A DNA stretch of 64,000 bases from Adiantum capillus-veneris (taxonomy: Eukaryota > Streptophyta > Polypodiopsida > Polypodiales > Pteridaceae). A program made the translations under genes and the position numbers. Under the pieces are notes generated by a model. The model ran no database searches. It was given only the letters and a program-made list of their open reading frames with translations, and was not told the origin of the DNA. Shown piece after piece: positions 10,482 to 22,249 of this stretch (position 1 is its first letter; each line of letters starts with the position of its first letter). The stretch lies in assembly GCA_014529385.2 (NCBI GenBank), contig CM043942.1:56793340-56857339 (forward strand). The letters run 5' to 3'.

Positions 10482-11412
10482 CTGTACCCCTTTTGTTCAA
10501 GGGAATATCCCACAAGAATACATTTCTCTGCTTTAGGATCCAATTTCCTACGCAACTCATCTGGTACATGCACGTAACCTATGCAGCCAAACACTTTCAA
10601 GTGTGCCAAATCAGGCTTTGTACTTGTAAAATTTTCCTCAGGGGTTACATCATGCACCGCAGCTGTAGGTGTCCTGTTCATAATGTACACAAATGTATTT
10701 ACGGCTTCAGCCCAGAAATGATGAGGCATGTTCTTCTCATTCATCACATGCACGTGCAACCTCTTCAATGTGCCTGTTTTTCCTTTCTGCGACCCCCATT
10801 CTGTTGTGGAGTATATCTGCATGTAAACTGCCTGCGTATACCATGCATTCGCAAAAAATTTGAAAAATCATTGGAGAAGTACTCTCCCCCTCCATCTGAT
10901 CTCAATGTCTTGATTTGCATATCTGTTTCCTTCTCAATCATGACTTTGAAGTCTTGAAAGTGACCAAACACTTCACTTTTGTTACGCATGAAGTAGACCC
11001 ATACTTTCCTTGTATGGTCATCAATGAAAGAGACATAATACCTGCAACCATGTATACTTGCAGTATCGGTTGGACCCCAAACATCTGTGTGCACCACCTC
11101 AAGTGGCTTTTTACATACATTGCGCTCATGTGGAAATGAGCCCTTTGACTGTTTTCCAAACTGGCATACTGCACACACTTTATGCATACCATCCACCTCG
11201 AATTTGGGAAAACCTTTTACAATCTATTTTGATTGCATGTTGCGCAATCTCTGCTCATTGACATGGCCAATGCGTTTGTGCCAAATGTCAACATCAACCA
11301 CAACACCTGTGCCCTGTGAAAATAATGCAGCGTTTACCTCAGGCATGTCTACATTCAGCGTAAACATTCTGCCCACACATTTGCCCTTTGTGATCAGCTT
11401 ACAGCCATTCAT
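10445..11412 (-). pseudogene. Copia-1 integrase with pre-integrase domain
   Basis: From 11412 the minus strand has the GAG-pre-integrase signature DIWHKRIGHVNEQRL. From 11196 it has the integrase core: VCAVCQFGKQSKGSFP, DVWGPTDTAS, FIDDHTRKVWVYF, then LRSDGGGEY with the second catalytic aspartate. The frame breaks near 10790, within the region that should hold the catalytic glutamate. The next frame (10822-10445) continues with HHFWAEAVNTFVYIMNRTP and LKVFGCIGYVHVP. A stop at about 11225 separates the two domains. The enzyme would insert element DNA in the nucleus; this copy is broken. Confidence 0.88.
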
Positions 11413-12716
11413 CTGAAATCTTCTACATAATAGCCATTTGGATTGAAGCGAACCTGCAAACCCTGCTCAACCATTTGTCCAACAGAAACAAGATTCTTTG
11501 TAATGTTTGGGACATGAAGTATATCTGCTAGGTACTTTGATTTCCCACTCTTCTATTTAGAGGTATGTCCCCTACATGAGTAATGGGGTGAACTGTGTCA
11601 TCTCTTGTCTGCACATAGCCTGACACATCTGGTTTGCGTATATCTCTAAACCACTCTCCACGAGACGTCATGTGATTAGAGGCACCTGAATCCACATACC
11701 AAACATCATCTTGGGTGGAATTCTCTGAAGTCATTGTATTCATTACATGCTGCATAACAAACATGCGCTCGTTTTTGTTGTCATCTGCATCTCTGCTAGT
11801 AGATGCATAGTTGCCCTGTTCTCTCTTTCCACTTGCTTTTCCCTTTGGAAAGTCACGTGACATGTGACCTCTTTCACCACAAGTCCAACATTCTCTGATA
11901 TCTGGAGTATGTTGCTGTCTGCTTGATCCTGCACCACGACCTCTTTGACTCCCCCTGCCTTGAGACTGGTTTCCCCTGCCACCTGTATTGTTTTGATTTG
12001 ATTGGCCTTCCAGAAATTGGCCCCTGCAACTCCTTGGGCTCGACCACAACCTCTACCTCTACCTCTGTTGGAGTTAGAATAGAAGGCCTGTTCAAAATTA
12101 TTTCTGCCATGAGAAGAATATGTGTCAAGGTTCTTCTCCTCAAGAATAAGCATAGAAATCAAATCTTGGAACACGGGATGTCGTCTCTTGTATTCATGGA
12201 AGACCTAAAATATACATACTCATCTCCTACGACCATCCAAGCATGCATGGACAATGTCATCGTCTTCCACTGAGACTTTAATAGATCCAAGAGCCTCAAT
12301 GTTACTCTTGATCTTCAAGGCATAATCATTGATTGAGAGGTTGTTCCTCTTAACCTGATTTAGCTCCGACTTTAGTTGAAGCTTCTGGCCTTGGTGTTCA
12401 CCTCGAACACTCTACCTAAGTTTCTCCATGCAATGGCGGGGTTTCATCATCCTGTAGATAGCCCATCATGCCATCTGTGATGCTCATAGAAAGCCAATAC
12501 ATCACTTTGCTCTGGCCTTGTTGCCAGTCCCTCAAAGCTTTCCTTTGTTCTGCTGTAGCATTTGCCTCGGGAATCTTTGGTTCCTTTTCATTGTCTCCCT
12601 TCTACATAGTCCCAATAACCTTTTCCTTTTAGGAAATTTGTTATTCTGAACTTCCATGCAGGGTAGTTATTTTTCTCAAGCTTCTCAGTAACAATCTGAC
12701 TGAAACCGTCAGACAT
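11413..12716 (-). pseudogene. Copia-1 Gag (UBN2-like) and aspartic protease
   Basis: The ATG at 12716 on the minus strand begins MSDGFSQIVTEKLEKNNYPA, a typical copia Gag start. Further on come LILEEKNL and a Gly/Arg-rich stretch (NSNRGRGRG). A zinc knuckle reads CWTCGERGHMSRDF, whose fourth metal ligand is phenylalanine instead of cysteine. The protease active site VWYVDSGASNHMT is intact. Several frame changes (near 12600, 12410 and 12050) break the ORF. Gag would package RNA and the protease would mature the polyprotein. Confidence 0.85.
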
Positions 12717-12987
12717 CTTGAAGCACTAAGACAAAATAGCTGCAATCTGCAAAAACCTGCAAATCTGTTGAACCTGCTATCGTGGTACTTGTAATGCTTT
12801 CTACACTCAACGAGTGTCCACAATCAAGCGTACATACAACCACTGTACTTGTACAGTAAATCTCTGTATACTGCACTTTGGAGACCTGTTCAGAAACTTG
12901 TGCGAAAAATCCCTAAAATTTAGTAGTGGATTGCGAACGAAGGGATTGTGATGCTCTTGCTCTCTTAGCCTCTCTTGCCTGCACCAG

Positions 12988-12999
12988 GCTCTGATACCA
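12988..12999 (-). other. Copia-1 primer-binding site, initiator-Met tRNA
   Basis: GCTCTGATACCA on the plus strand is TGGTATCAGAGC on the element strand. It abuts the LTR that begins at 13000. Confidence 0.9.
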
Positions 13000-13345
13000 T
13001 GTAAAGAATGAGGATGCAAGAGAGCTACACAAGACAAGCACAAAGCACACTGAGATGGAAAGCTTCTTCTTCTTCACAGAAAAGAGAGTACAAAAATGAC
13101 TAAGTGCTAAATATGAAAAGTAGCACGTATGTACATGTGGTCACTAAGTGTGAACTCGCTAGAAGCGTTGATAGCCGTTTTTTGGCTCTCCATAATTGCC
13201 ATAGTAAGCTACCTCACCCTACCAAAATCACCCAAACACAACGGCTATCCTACCATTTCACTGTAAATAGGCGTGTGTGAGTTAGGGGCTTTTCCCATAT
13301 CTTCTTAAAAACCCTCAGCTAGCTAGTCACTGGCTAGGTGAGCCA
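13000..13345 (-). repeat. Copia-1 5' LTR (right copy; outer end approximate)
   Basis: Starts TGTAAAGAATG directly next to the primer site. The outer boundary is placed at a TG/CA candidate before an A-rich tract. No second copy is in the window to fix it. Confidence 0.6.
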
Positions 13346-14797
13346 AAAAAAATAAAAAAAATAAAAAAATAAAAGTATATTATGGCCTCTTTGTGTGTAA
13401 ATATTTCATTGTATATATGGCCTAAATATAGGGATTTTTTATAATTATTTGGTATTTTATTTAAATATTTTTACTTAGTGTGTGTTTTTATTAAACCTAT
13501 GTACACCTTCTTTCATCCTCTTACACCATAATTATATTTTTTGCCAATATGTACATACTCTAACCTCATATTTTTCCTTTATACAAATCACTTCCACATT
13601 TTCACCCTCACCCTCGTGAAAACAAAAAATTGATTTCTACTCATTGGTTACTTTTATTATATTATTTACTTGCATACCTTTTTCTTCTTTCACCCAAAAT
13701 AATTCAAGAGGGACCATATCATATGATTCCAATATCTTTCCATATCCATAACTCCTCCATATTTTTATTATTATTTTTACTCATTATTCTAACACCATGT
13801 GCTCATTGAGCTAAAGTCCATGAATAGTCCATACACTAGTCCCACCATGTATATATTTCTTATTTCACCATTATATCCTCTCCTCCATGCATGAGTCAAG
13901 GGCAACTTGAATGCTTTGTATTATAATATGACAAAGGAGGGGCTCACTTTTGGATGCATTGTACAAATTCAACAAAGGAGGGGGCCACTAAAAGACTTTT
14001 ATAGCATAAAAAATAGGCTTTTTGGTGAGAATTTTGGCACCTATCTCCACTCCGAATTTGGAGCTGTGGTCAAAAGAGAAAATGTAGCCCACGCTCTGAA
14101 TAATCACCTCAAATTTTTTCATGATTTTTGAAGCTACCAGCGGTGAGCTATGATTTTTTGAGTGGACCTCAGTCTGCCCACTTTTCTCTCACAAGTAGCC
14201 CTAGTCTTCTCTCACCCTTCCACACACCTACTCACTCACTCTTACACATCCCTCCCTCTCCTTCCCTCACTCAAACCTGCAATTTCCATGGCTTCTCCCA
14301 CCCTCTTCACCATTACCCTTCTCTCTCATCCCTATAGTTCTTTTATGAACCTCTACATACATACACCCTCTCCATGTCTCTCTCTATTGCTTCTATGTTA
14401 CAATTTCATTTACCTCTCCTAAAAATCTAAAATTCAGCATCTTAACCATGATAACTTCTGCAAATTGAGGATTTTTCATCAACAAATCCTCTTTTCATCG
14501 TGGTGGTCAACCGTGGCGGCGGCGTAAAGAAGCGAAGAAGAAGAAGAAGAAGACCAGCGGTCATTTTTTTCCACAATCTACACAAGGGTGAGTTCAAGCT
14601 TCTTCAAAGCTTCACCATCTCAATGATTCTCTTTTAATTCATCCCTCTTACTCCACAACCAACCATCCACCCCATCTACCCATTGTAAATATATCATTAA
14701 CTTTCTAGTGATTACTAACACTAACCACTAACATACTAACACAAAATAGTATTGACCTAACCATAAAAGACACCTCACCTCAAGACATGTACAAAGT

Positions 14798-14840
<43 letters not shown>

Positions 14841-14899
14841 CCTTGATTAAAACTCTACTTTCACATTATTTACCATCAATAATGCTCTCTTTTGAGCCC
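13346..14899. other. AT-rich intergenic DNA, no gene seen
   Basis: Short frames only, including one at 13907-14131 with no recognisable motif. Two similar purine-rich stretches (GGAGGGGC and GGAGGGGGCC, at about 13936 and 13976) look like a short degenerate repeat. A perfect (CT)n tract spans about 14801-14835. No LTR pair or promoter could be matched. Confidence 0.5.
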
Positions 14900-15250
14900 A
14901 CATCCATGACTCAAGCAGACAAAGAAGGCCCGCAATGTTTTGATATTAAAAAAAAAATCATAATCCTGATTTGTAGCTTGTAAATTAGGATTTCTAATAA
15001 TCTTAATGAGGGGTCTCCAACCTATAAATAGGCCCCTCTTCTTCTTGTAAAACAACCTCCAATATCTCACATAGCACCCCAACACTCTATGCGTGAGGAG
15101 AGACTTAGGTGTAGCAACCACTTGTGAGCTTCACTCTTGTGTGAGAGAAGCCTTCAAGCTACACATTGTAAGTGAGAGAGCATGAGTTCCACAAATCTCA
15201 AAACCACTATTGTATATTCTCCTTCATCATCAATAAATTGAGGTTTGGTG
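14900..15250 (+). promoter_or_regulatory. Isolated LTR-like promoter and polyadenylation region, plus strand
   Basis: TATAAATA at 15023-15030, in the context CAACCTATAAATAGGCCCC, is followed by a CT-rich leader and, about 210 bases later, AATAAATTGAGG and GGTGCATCA. This order matches the U3-R-U5 of a plant LTR or a compact RNA polymerase II transcript. I could not find a second copy, a primer site or a clear boundary, so it may be a solo LTR fragment. Confidence 0.4.
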
Positions 15251-16009
15251 CATCAACGGCGTGATTCGACGTTCAAATCTTCGTCCTTCCATTTGTGCAA
15301 TACGGTTTGGTGAATTCAAGTGACTTGTGTATTTTGAGTTTTTATCGGTTGATCTTGATTTTAGAAAGTGTTTAGTGTGTTTTTCATTTCCATTTTTTTG
15401 TCCATTGTAAGAGGGTATTGTGGTGAGAAGTCTCCCACACCCTAAGACAGTGTGTGTGTGGTTTGGCAATGATTAGCAATCACTAAGCATTGAGTGAGTT
15501 TTGTACAAGTTCTACGATAGCATCATAACGAACCATCTCCATTTGCAAGTCACAAATAAGGTATTATGCAAGATCCTTTCCTCTCTCTCTTCCCTTTGCT
15601 CTAGCTCTCTTAGGTCCATTTCATGTGTGTCTTGGTGTGAGGTTGCTTGTGTGTGTTGTGTGGTGCATCTTCTTGGTTGTGCCAAAATCTCTCTTGCGTC
15701 CTAGTTCTCATACCATAACTAGTGGTGCCCCTATCTTGTTTGGGTTTGGCTGTGGTTTGTTGTTGTGTTGTGCTTGTGGTTGCCCCAGCCCCAATTGAGC
15801 AGCACGGGAGCCTTGAGGGTGTTTAGAGGTCGCCTCTCTGTGTTGCCCGCCCCGGACCGCCTCAGCGTACTAGGCTAGCACTATAAGTGTAGTCCAGCTG
15901 TAGAATCATTGGCAGAGATCCTCCGTGTTGGTCACCTAACGAGCCAGTGAAATGCCGTAAGCGGGCAAGACCCGTAGTGGATGCCAGCTCAAGGTGTAGA
16001 GCTTGACAT
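15251..16009. other. No gene seen
   Basis: Short frames only. A stretch at about 15805-15850 (GAGGGTGTTTAGAGGTCGCC) looks like an inverted, diverged match to the start of the A element LTR (GACGGCCTCTAAAAACACC). This may be an old LTR scrap. Confidence 0.3.
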
Positions 16010-18300
16010 CTAAATAATTATTTGTATTTGGAGATCCATTTCTTCAAGGGTATACTTGGTTGCAGGCACTGGGAGAATCTCTTTTATCAGATCAGTTAAA
16101 GGGCTCTTATTTCTTGGTGAGTTTAGTGAGGGCCTACAATGAGTGCACAATTTTTTGAAATACTCTACACCATCGTGTGAGTCCGAGGAATCCTCGACTT
16201 TTGAAATAGACTTGGGAATGGCCACTGGACTACAACTTCCACCTTAGATGGGTGAGGAGAGAGACCTTCCTTAGAGATTATAAATCCTAGATATGCAACC
16301 TTCTTTACAGAGAAAGAGCATTTGCTCTACTTAATGTAGAGTTGGGAATTTGTGAGAATTTCCAAGTAAGAATTTCCAAGACAAACGGCGACATTCAGAT
16401 CTTCTCTAGTTTTTGAATACACAAGGTTGTCATCAAAGAAGACTAGAACAAATCATCTAGCTATATCCTAAAGATCTAGTCATGAGACGGTTAAAGGTGC
16501 AGGGCATTAGTCAGGCCAAAGGCATGACGATGAACTCATAATTCCAAATTTTATTGAAATCGCTTTTAGGAATATCTCCTTTTCTAATCCCTACTTGGTT
16601 GTAGCCTAATCTGAGATTGATCTTGCTGAAATATCTAGCACCACCGAGCCAATCGAGTAGCGCATCTATGTGAGGTAAGGGATACTTGGGGGTACTTGTT
16701 TCTTGAGTGCACTAATTCAAGCCTCAAAAATCTATGCAAATTCTAAATGCCCCATCTTTTTTTTCTTTGCAAGAGCATAGGAGCACCACAAGGATAGAAC
16801 ATTGGTTTGATGCAACCTTGCTCCAAAAGCTGAGTCAGCTGGTTCTTCAGCTCTATGGATTCATAAGGTACATCTTGTAGGGGGCCCTTGTTATTGGCTT
16901 GGCACCAAGAATTAACTCAATCTCGTGCTCCAGTTCTCTAGGCGAGGGATATTTGTCAACTCTTCAAGAAAAATATCTTGATACTCATTTAATTAGCCAT
17001 TCAGTTCTAATTCTTTTGATTCAATTTCTGGTTTCTTGACTTTTATAACATAGATCTACGATCCTTTATTTAGTCCTTTCACTAATTGAATGGCTTTTAC
17101 CACCTTCAAGGGAGCTTTCCTTGCTTTGCATGGCACCAAAACTTGTTCCCCTTTGAATTTGAAAAAGATATGCTTCCTTCACTACAATGTATGTTTGGAT
17201 TATTTCTACTTAGCCCATCCATCTGAGGATTTCTTCAAATCAGCCAATCTTTAGGATTATAAATCTTTGTTGGGTAGTGGCCTTCTAGTTGAAGGATACA
17301 TCTATCGTCTGTTCATTTGTCAGGATGGTGGATCCAGTTGCTAGAGAAACCCGTAGATTACGGCCAGTGGGTTGGGAGGTGACTTTGCAATCTTTTTAAC
17401 AGTGTTAGGTGACAAAAATCAATGTGAGCTATTAGAGTCAATAAGAAAGAAAAGAGGTTTACCATTAGACTCTCCCTTAGTCTTGAGAATGGAGAATTGT
17501 CCATTTCAACCACTAGGATCCAAGGCAGCATAGATATATGGGCTTGCTCTTCTACCTCATCCTTTATTGAAACAAAATTTATTGTTGATGTTCGTGGGTG
17601 GTGTTAGTTGTCCACAAAAATGAGTCATAGGAGGGGATCTTGACGGTGTTGAATCTCTTCCTCTTGTTCCAAGGGTTGAATTTCCCCCCTTGTCTGGGTG
17701 GATTCTGAAGGTTAACATGGGGGACTCAAATTACTAGGGTCATCATCTTTAGGACATTGGGCCTTCTTATGAACAAAGTATAGGCAATTGAAGCACTAAA
17801 TTTGCCTTCCATTTTGAGTGACTGGAAGGGCATTCATACGAAAAAAATGCAGTGGTGATTGGGTTGGCAATGGGCTTCGGTGTAAAGGTACTCTGGTTGC
17901 TTGGTGGGCTGACTAGGGTAGAAGAAATTCTCGCTTCCTATTGGTTGTAGTGCCTTTCTTGAAGAGGCTCTTATGCTTTGACTTGGTATTGCTTAGAGAG
18001 TCTGTAAGTGAAGCAGGTCAAAGGGACTCTACTTGGAGCCAAATCTTCTCCAAGTCCAAGGATAAGCGACAAAGAATTTTGTTTCTCTGTCATGAGAGGA
18101 GAATATTGGGATAGTTGGACAAACTCCTAAAAAATAAGCTTCAACGGTCCTATTTCCCAGCTTGCAAGAAAGAAACTCATTCATCCTTGTGGTGGAGTAG
18201 TTGAGGGGAGATATCTCTCCGTGAGATTGAGAGACAAAATGCAAGACAGACCCAATGGCCTCTACACTGAGACTATGCACAATGAGCTCGTCATGGGGAA
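16010..18300 (-). pseudogene. Decayed Ty3/gypsy gag-pol remnant
   Basis: From right to left on the minus strand I read a CCHC zinc knuckle (CFNCLYFVHKKAQC, about 17754-17795), a retropepsin-like FLIDSNSSH where family members have D[ST]G (about 17430), and RT fragments LLEQGCIKPM, HIDALLDWLGGARYFSKIN and YEFIVMP (16500-16870). The connection region KVAYLGFIISKEGLSPHPSK follows (about 16230-16300). All lie in order gag-pro-RT. Frames are interrupted many times. RNase H and integrase are missing. This is an old truncated insertion. Confidence 0.75.
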
Positions 18301-20489
18301 TACACAATACGGGGGCACCACCTATCTTGAGATGCATCTAGGACACAAAGACAAGACTATACATCACACCACACACCATGTCACACAACTAAAACATGCT
18401 GAGAATTGTAGTATGAGGTGGCAGAGAAACAAGTGGAGATAGATAGTGAGAGTTGTGAGTGTAGGTGCATGGATTACTATTCACACAAGAGATGGCAAAC
18501 CCGAACACCTCTACATGCAACCAAAACAAAAGAAAACAACTATATGACACATGACAAGTCTTGTATATCCAACACAATGAAGAGAGAGGGTGACATAAGA
18601 AAAGAGCAGATTATTTTGTAGGGAAAAAGAGATAATGAGTAAGAAGGGATTTAGAGAAGAGAGGACACCATGGTGTCTTATTGATAGATGGGAGGCGATG
18701 TCAAGAAGTAGCATGAGGGTAACCTCACTCTTGTTGATGTTGAATGCCGATTCCTCCACTTCAATTTGCACCAAGGCATGGCAATTGACGATGAATGAGG
18801 GTGGGATGCCCGTGCCCTATGATTTGCGTGTTTGATCTCTCTCCTTTGTGTATGCATTGTGTGTTGCATAACCCTTTTGCATGGACTAGCACTTCTATGG
18901 TAAAGTGTGGAGACATGGTGCCTACGCCTCAAAATGCTCATAACCTATAACACTTAGAGCTTGTGCTTTGAGAGAGAGTTGTCTCTTGTGAGATGGAGTT
19001 GTTTTTTTGGTGATAGAGACCCCTCCTTATATAGGGAAAGAGGTGGAATTTTATTCTTTTTTTATTGTGATGCGACCTACACCATGTGACTGTGGGTCGT
19101 CCATGTATGCTGAATGATGCTTGTGATAGAGGTCCATAGAGTGAAAATAGTAGCAGAGAGAGTGGGATAGAGGGATGGAGTTTTTTAAAAGGTAGGCTAG
19201 TTGTAGCGAGCTTATTTGAGAGAGGGGAGGGGATTTTACAAGAAATTACCAAGGGTGGTTTGTTGCTGGAGAAGATAGATTCCGCCACTTATAGTGATAG
19301 TGGCCCTAACTTGGCCAAGACCTCATTTAGTATGGATTTGTTTCTCTCACTCATGCCCTAGATTTCAAATCTAGGGTAGGAAAACATACAATGATCCTAA
19401 TTTTTTAATACAAGAAGGGAGAGATTATAAGGGTGTAGGTGAGTTAAAGATGATTACGAGGTTGATATTTGCCGTTTGAAGCTGATGAGAGATAGAAGTG
19501 ACCCACATAATTTTATCTTTTGTGATTCGTTGCTTTGCTTGGCCAAGCCTTGCTTGTGTCATGTCAATTCTAGTTGTTGTAGTTGAGTACGCTTACGTCG
19601 TCAGCCGTCATTTCATCGAAATTGCTGGTACGAGCACATAAGTATGAGAGTGTGTGCATGTATGTGAATGATGTGGCTGAAAATTATCTTATTTGAAGGT
19701 TATGACTGATGGAGGGAAAAATGGGAGAAAAGAGGGTAAGTGGGCTTGAGAGGAAGGGAGAGAGAGCTAACCATTGAGGGGGAAAGCTGAGAGAGAGATG
19801 TGTATGTATGTGTGCATATATGTATGGATGTGTGCATGTTTATGTGTTGAAAAAACACAGAAATTTTCAGCTATGGAAATCTTGGGGAAGACATGAGAGT
19901 GAGAGTGAAGAGTGTGTGTGTGTGCATGTGGAGCTGGATGATCATGACTCCTTCCACATGTGGACAGATAGGTTCCATCATTTTGATCATATCTTGAAAA
20001 CTATTGCAAAAAAATATAAAAAAATAGGGCAAAAACTCTAGATTGGTGCCTACACCTTTGCTCTTGAAAACTTCTTAAAATTTAGAATGGAAAAAATAAA
20101 GAAAAATTGCACAAAACTATATGTCGTCTTTACTCCTTTCCAAAGGTCTTCCAGCAGGTGGTCCCCTCTTGATTCAATGTGTAATCCTTGTGTCCACAAG
20201 TGAAGTATGATTGCTTTTGATAATGTGTTGTTGACTTCAACTCCATAATGCATAAGATTCTTCACCCTTTCACTATTGACTCTTATTCCTCACCTGTAGT
20301 GACGTCGAGTAGAATCATCAATTGCCATAAAATTTTATTGTTATGGAGGGTTTCATTCCTATCTCTCCTTATTTTCCAAGATCCAAATGTGCAAAACCAA
20401 AGCTATGTACACCCATGAAGCCTTGAAGCCTCGCAGGGGTCAATGCATACCAAGAGAGAGGTGGACCAAAATTTAAAATGCGGCCCTCA
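18295..20489 (-). repeat. LTR of element B (left copy), diverged relative of the element A LTR
   Basis: It shares dispersed landmarks in the same order with 21993-23572: GGGGCACCACCTA (about 18313), a GGTGATAGAGACCCCTC TATA context and purine-rich blocks. The right end is placed at ...CCCTCA, next to TTAGCCCTCTGC, which parallels the A boundary (CCCCATCA then TTAGCCCTCC). The left end is uncertain. A minus-strand TATA (CCCTATATAAGG, 19026-19037) sits where the A LTR has CCCTATATAAAG. Frames inside it are not genes. Confidence 0.6.
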
Positions 20490-21991
20490 TTAGCCCTCTG
20501 CTTTAAGAGATGTATTTATGCCTCCAGAAATACTACCTTGATTGAAGTAGTTGAGTGAGTAAGAGCCAAGATCTCTGGCCTTTGAACTAGCCATCCCATG
20601 TGGCCATTACTGAGATCTCTAGGACATCACTTGTTTCCAAGAAATGTACTATGTCTTGAAAAGGATCTCTAGCTAGAGGCATCATGATCAAGAACTCTAG
20701 CTGCCTTTGAGTAAATGGGAAGCCCATGGATTCCAAAAATTTGTCCCAGTATCCTCCAGGATCCCGTAGTAGAATAGGACCATCATCTGTAATGTCCTAA
20801 CAAAAGAACCTCCTATTTACTGCCAAAAAGGATAAGATTTGTAACCACCATTAGTGAAAAGATAAATGAGTGTCTTGGCTCCTTCCAAAACAAAACTTAG
20901 GATAATAACCCCCAAGACTGTACCAAGAGTCCGTCCATGGCTCCTTTTTTATGTGGCAAGCTCAAATTGCCTTCAAAGCCTAGCGTACCACTATAGAAGT
21001 TTAAGCTGGAAAAAGAGTTACTATCCTTTGGTTCTATCAAAAGGGTCCTCTTGCATTCTCTAATGTTTTTAATGGCCACAAAATGGGTAGCTAAAGACAA
21101 GGTAGTACATGCTTGTGTACTAACATGCATAGCATATACAAAAGGTAAGTTGCAATCTGCATGTTGAAAAACACTTCATCTTGATTATATGCATGGAGGA
21201 CCATACTCCCATCTTTCTCATGTTGGGGATGCATTCCCTATGACCCTTATGACCATCCTTTGTCCTAAGGGTTCTTTAAGGCTTCTCCTAAATGCATCCA
21301 ACATAGCACAATCCACTATAATCTCTACATCTAGGTTGCCAAACCTAGAACCGCCAATAACTTTCCACTGCATCCATGTGCATAAGAATCTCCTTATGTT
21401 GGATTTCACAATCCCCGTCCTGGTAACAGTCATTCCAATTTGTCCTTGAATAGTTTCCTCCAGCAGGTGTAGTGGCCAAAGACTTCACGTTTCCTTCTTG
21501 TAATTGTATATTTGGGGGATCCACCTTGTTGTGATTAGTGAGAATGAGACCCATGATTTCAGGAGAGTTGTCACTATCATTCATTGTCATAGACTCCTAC
21601 TTTGATGTTGTAGTGGTTTGCTAGAGAGCTCATCCATAGTAGTCTATATGTCCATCTCTTGTTGCTTACCATCTTTCATGTTATGGAATCTCCTTGCCCT
21701 TTCTATCTTGCATCTTGAGAATTTCTGTGTCCAAATATTTCTTTGATCTCATGGCCATGAGCCATGGTCTCCATGAGATAACTCGGTAGCCCTCCTCCTT
21801 TGGGACCTTTGAGCCCTGCATCGAAACATCATTCACAAGATCTAGGGTTTTGTAGACTCACCAAGTGTGAAATCTGAAATGCCATTTTTTTGTCGTTGCT
21901 TGGACGTCCTCTTTATTCACTCCCCCTTGGTCTTCACCTTTTCTTTCTTTTCTAAAGTTTCCTCATGCCTAGAGTTATTTACTCCCATGTG
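20490..21991 (-). pseudogene. Element B 3' coding region with hydrophobic segment (homologous to 23590-24850 of A)
   Basis: The minus strand starts next to a polypurine tract (20490-20506). Read away from gag it encodes a hydrophobic stretch, LGTVLGVIILSFVLEGAK (about 20865-20930). A motif block DPGGYWDKFLESMGFPF follows at about 20705-20765. Element A has the same two blocks in the same order with substitutions. Stops and frame changes are present, so this copy is dead. The right part (21100-21990) is hydrophilic and poorly conserved. Its frame runs into 29064 across the element A insertion. Function unknown; a membrane or envelope-like product is one possibility. Confidence 0.55.
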
Positions 21992-21992
21992 T

Positions 21993-22205
21993 TGACGGGA
22001 GCAAAGCGAACCCCGAACCTCGACGGCCTCTAAAAACACCAGGGACCGAATGGCGTGCCTCCAGCCTGTCATAGTAAAGCAAACAGGGGCACCACCTAGC
22101 TTCAGCGGCTAGGATGCAAACAACACACCACCATAACAAAGTTTCATCCAAGAGAGATGGATGGTTGGGAGTAATGAGTGAAGAGGAAAGGGAATGAGAT
22201 CAAGT

Positions 22206-22249
<44 letters not shown>

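Larger units (their letters stand above)
1..13345 (-). mobile_element. Copia-1: decayed Ty1/copia retrotransposon, split by TRG and open at the left edge
   Basis: Read on the minus strand, the order is LTR (13000-13345), initiator-Met primer-binding site, gag, protease, integrase, reverse transcriptase, then RNase H, which runs off the window at base 1. That domain order is the copia order. TRG (371-9112) interrupts the RT/RNase H part, and the frame resumes exactly across the CATTC duplication. Several frameshifts and stops show the element is dead. The other LTR lies outside the window. Confidence 0.88.

Noticed and set aside
16010-18340. Host gene in the 16-18 kb interval
   Set aside because: Zinc knuckle, protease and RT motifs in order identify a decayed gypsy element.
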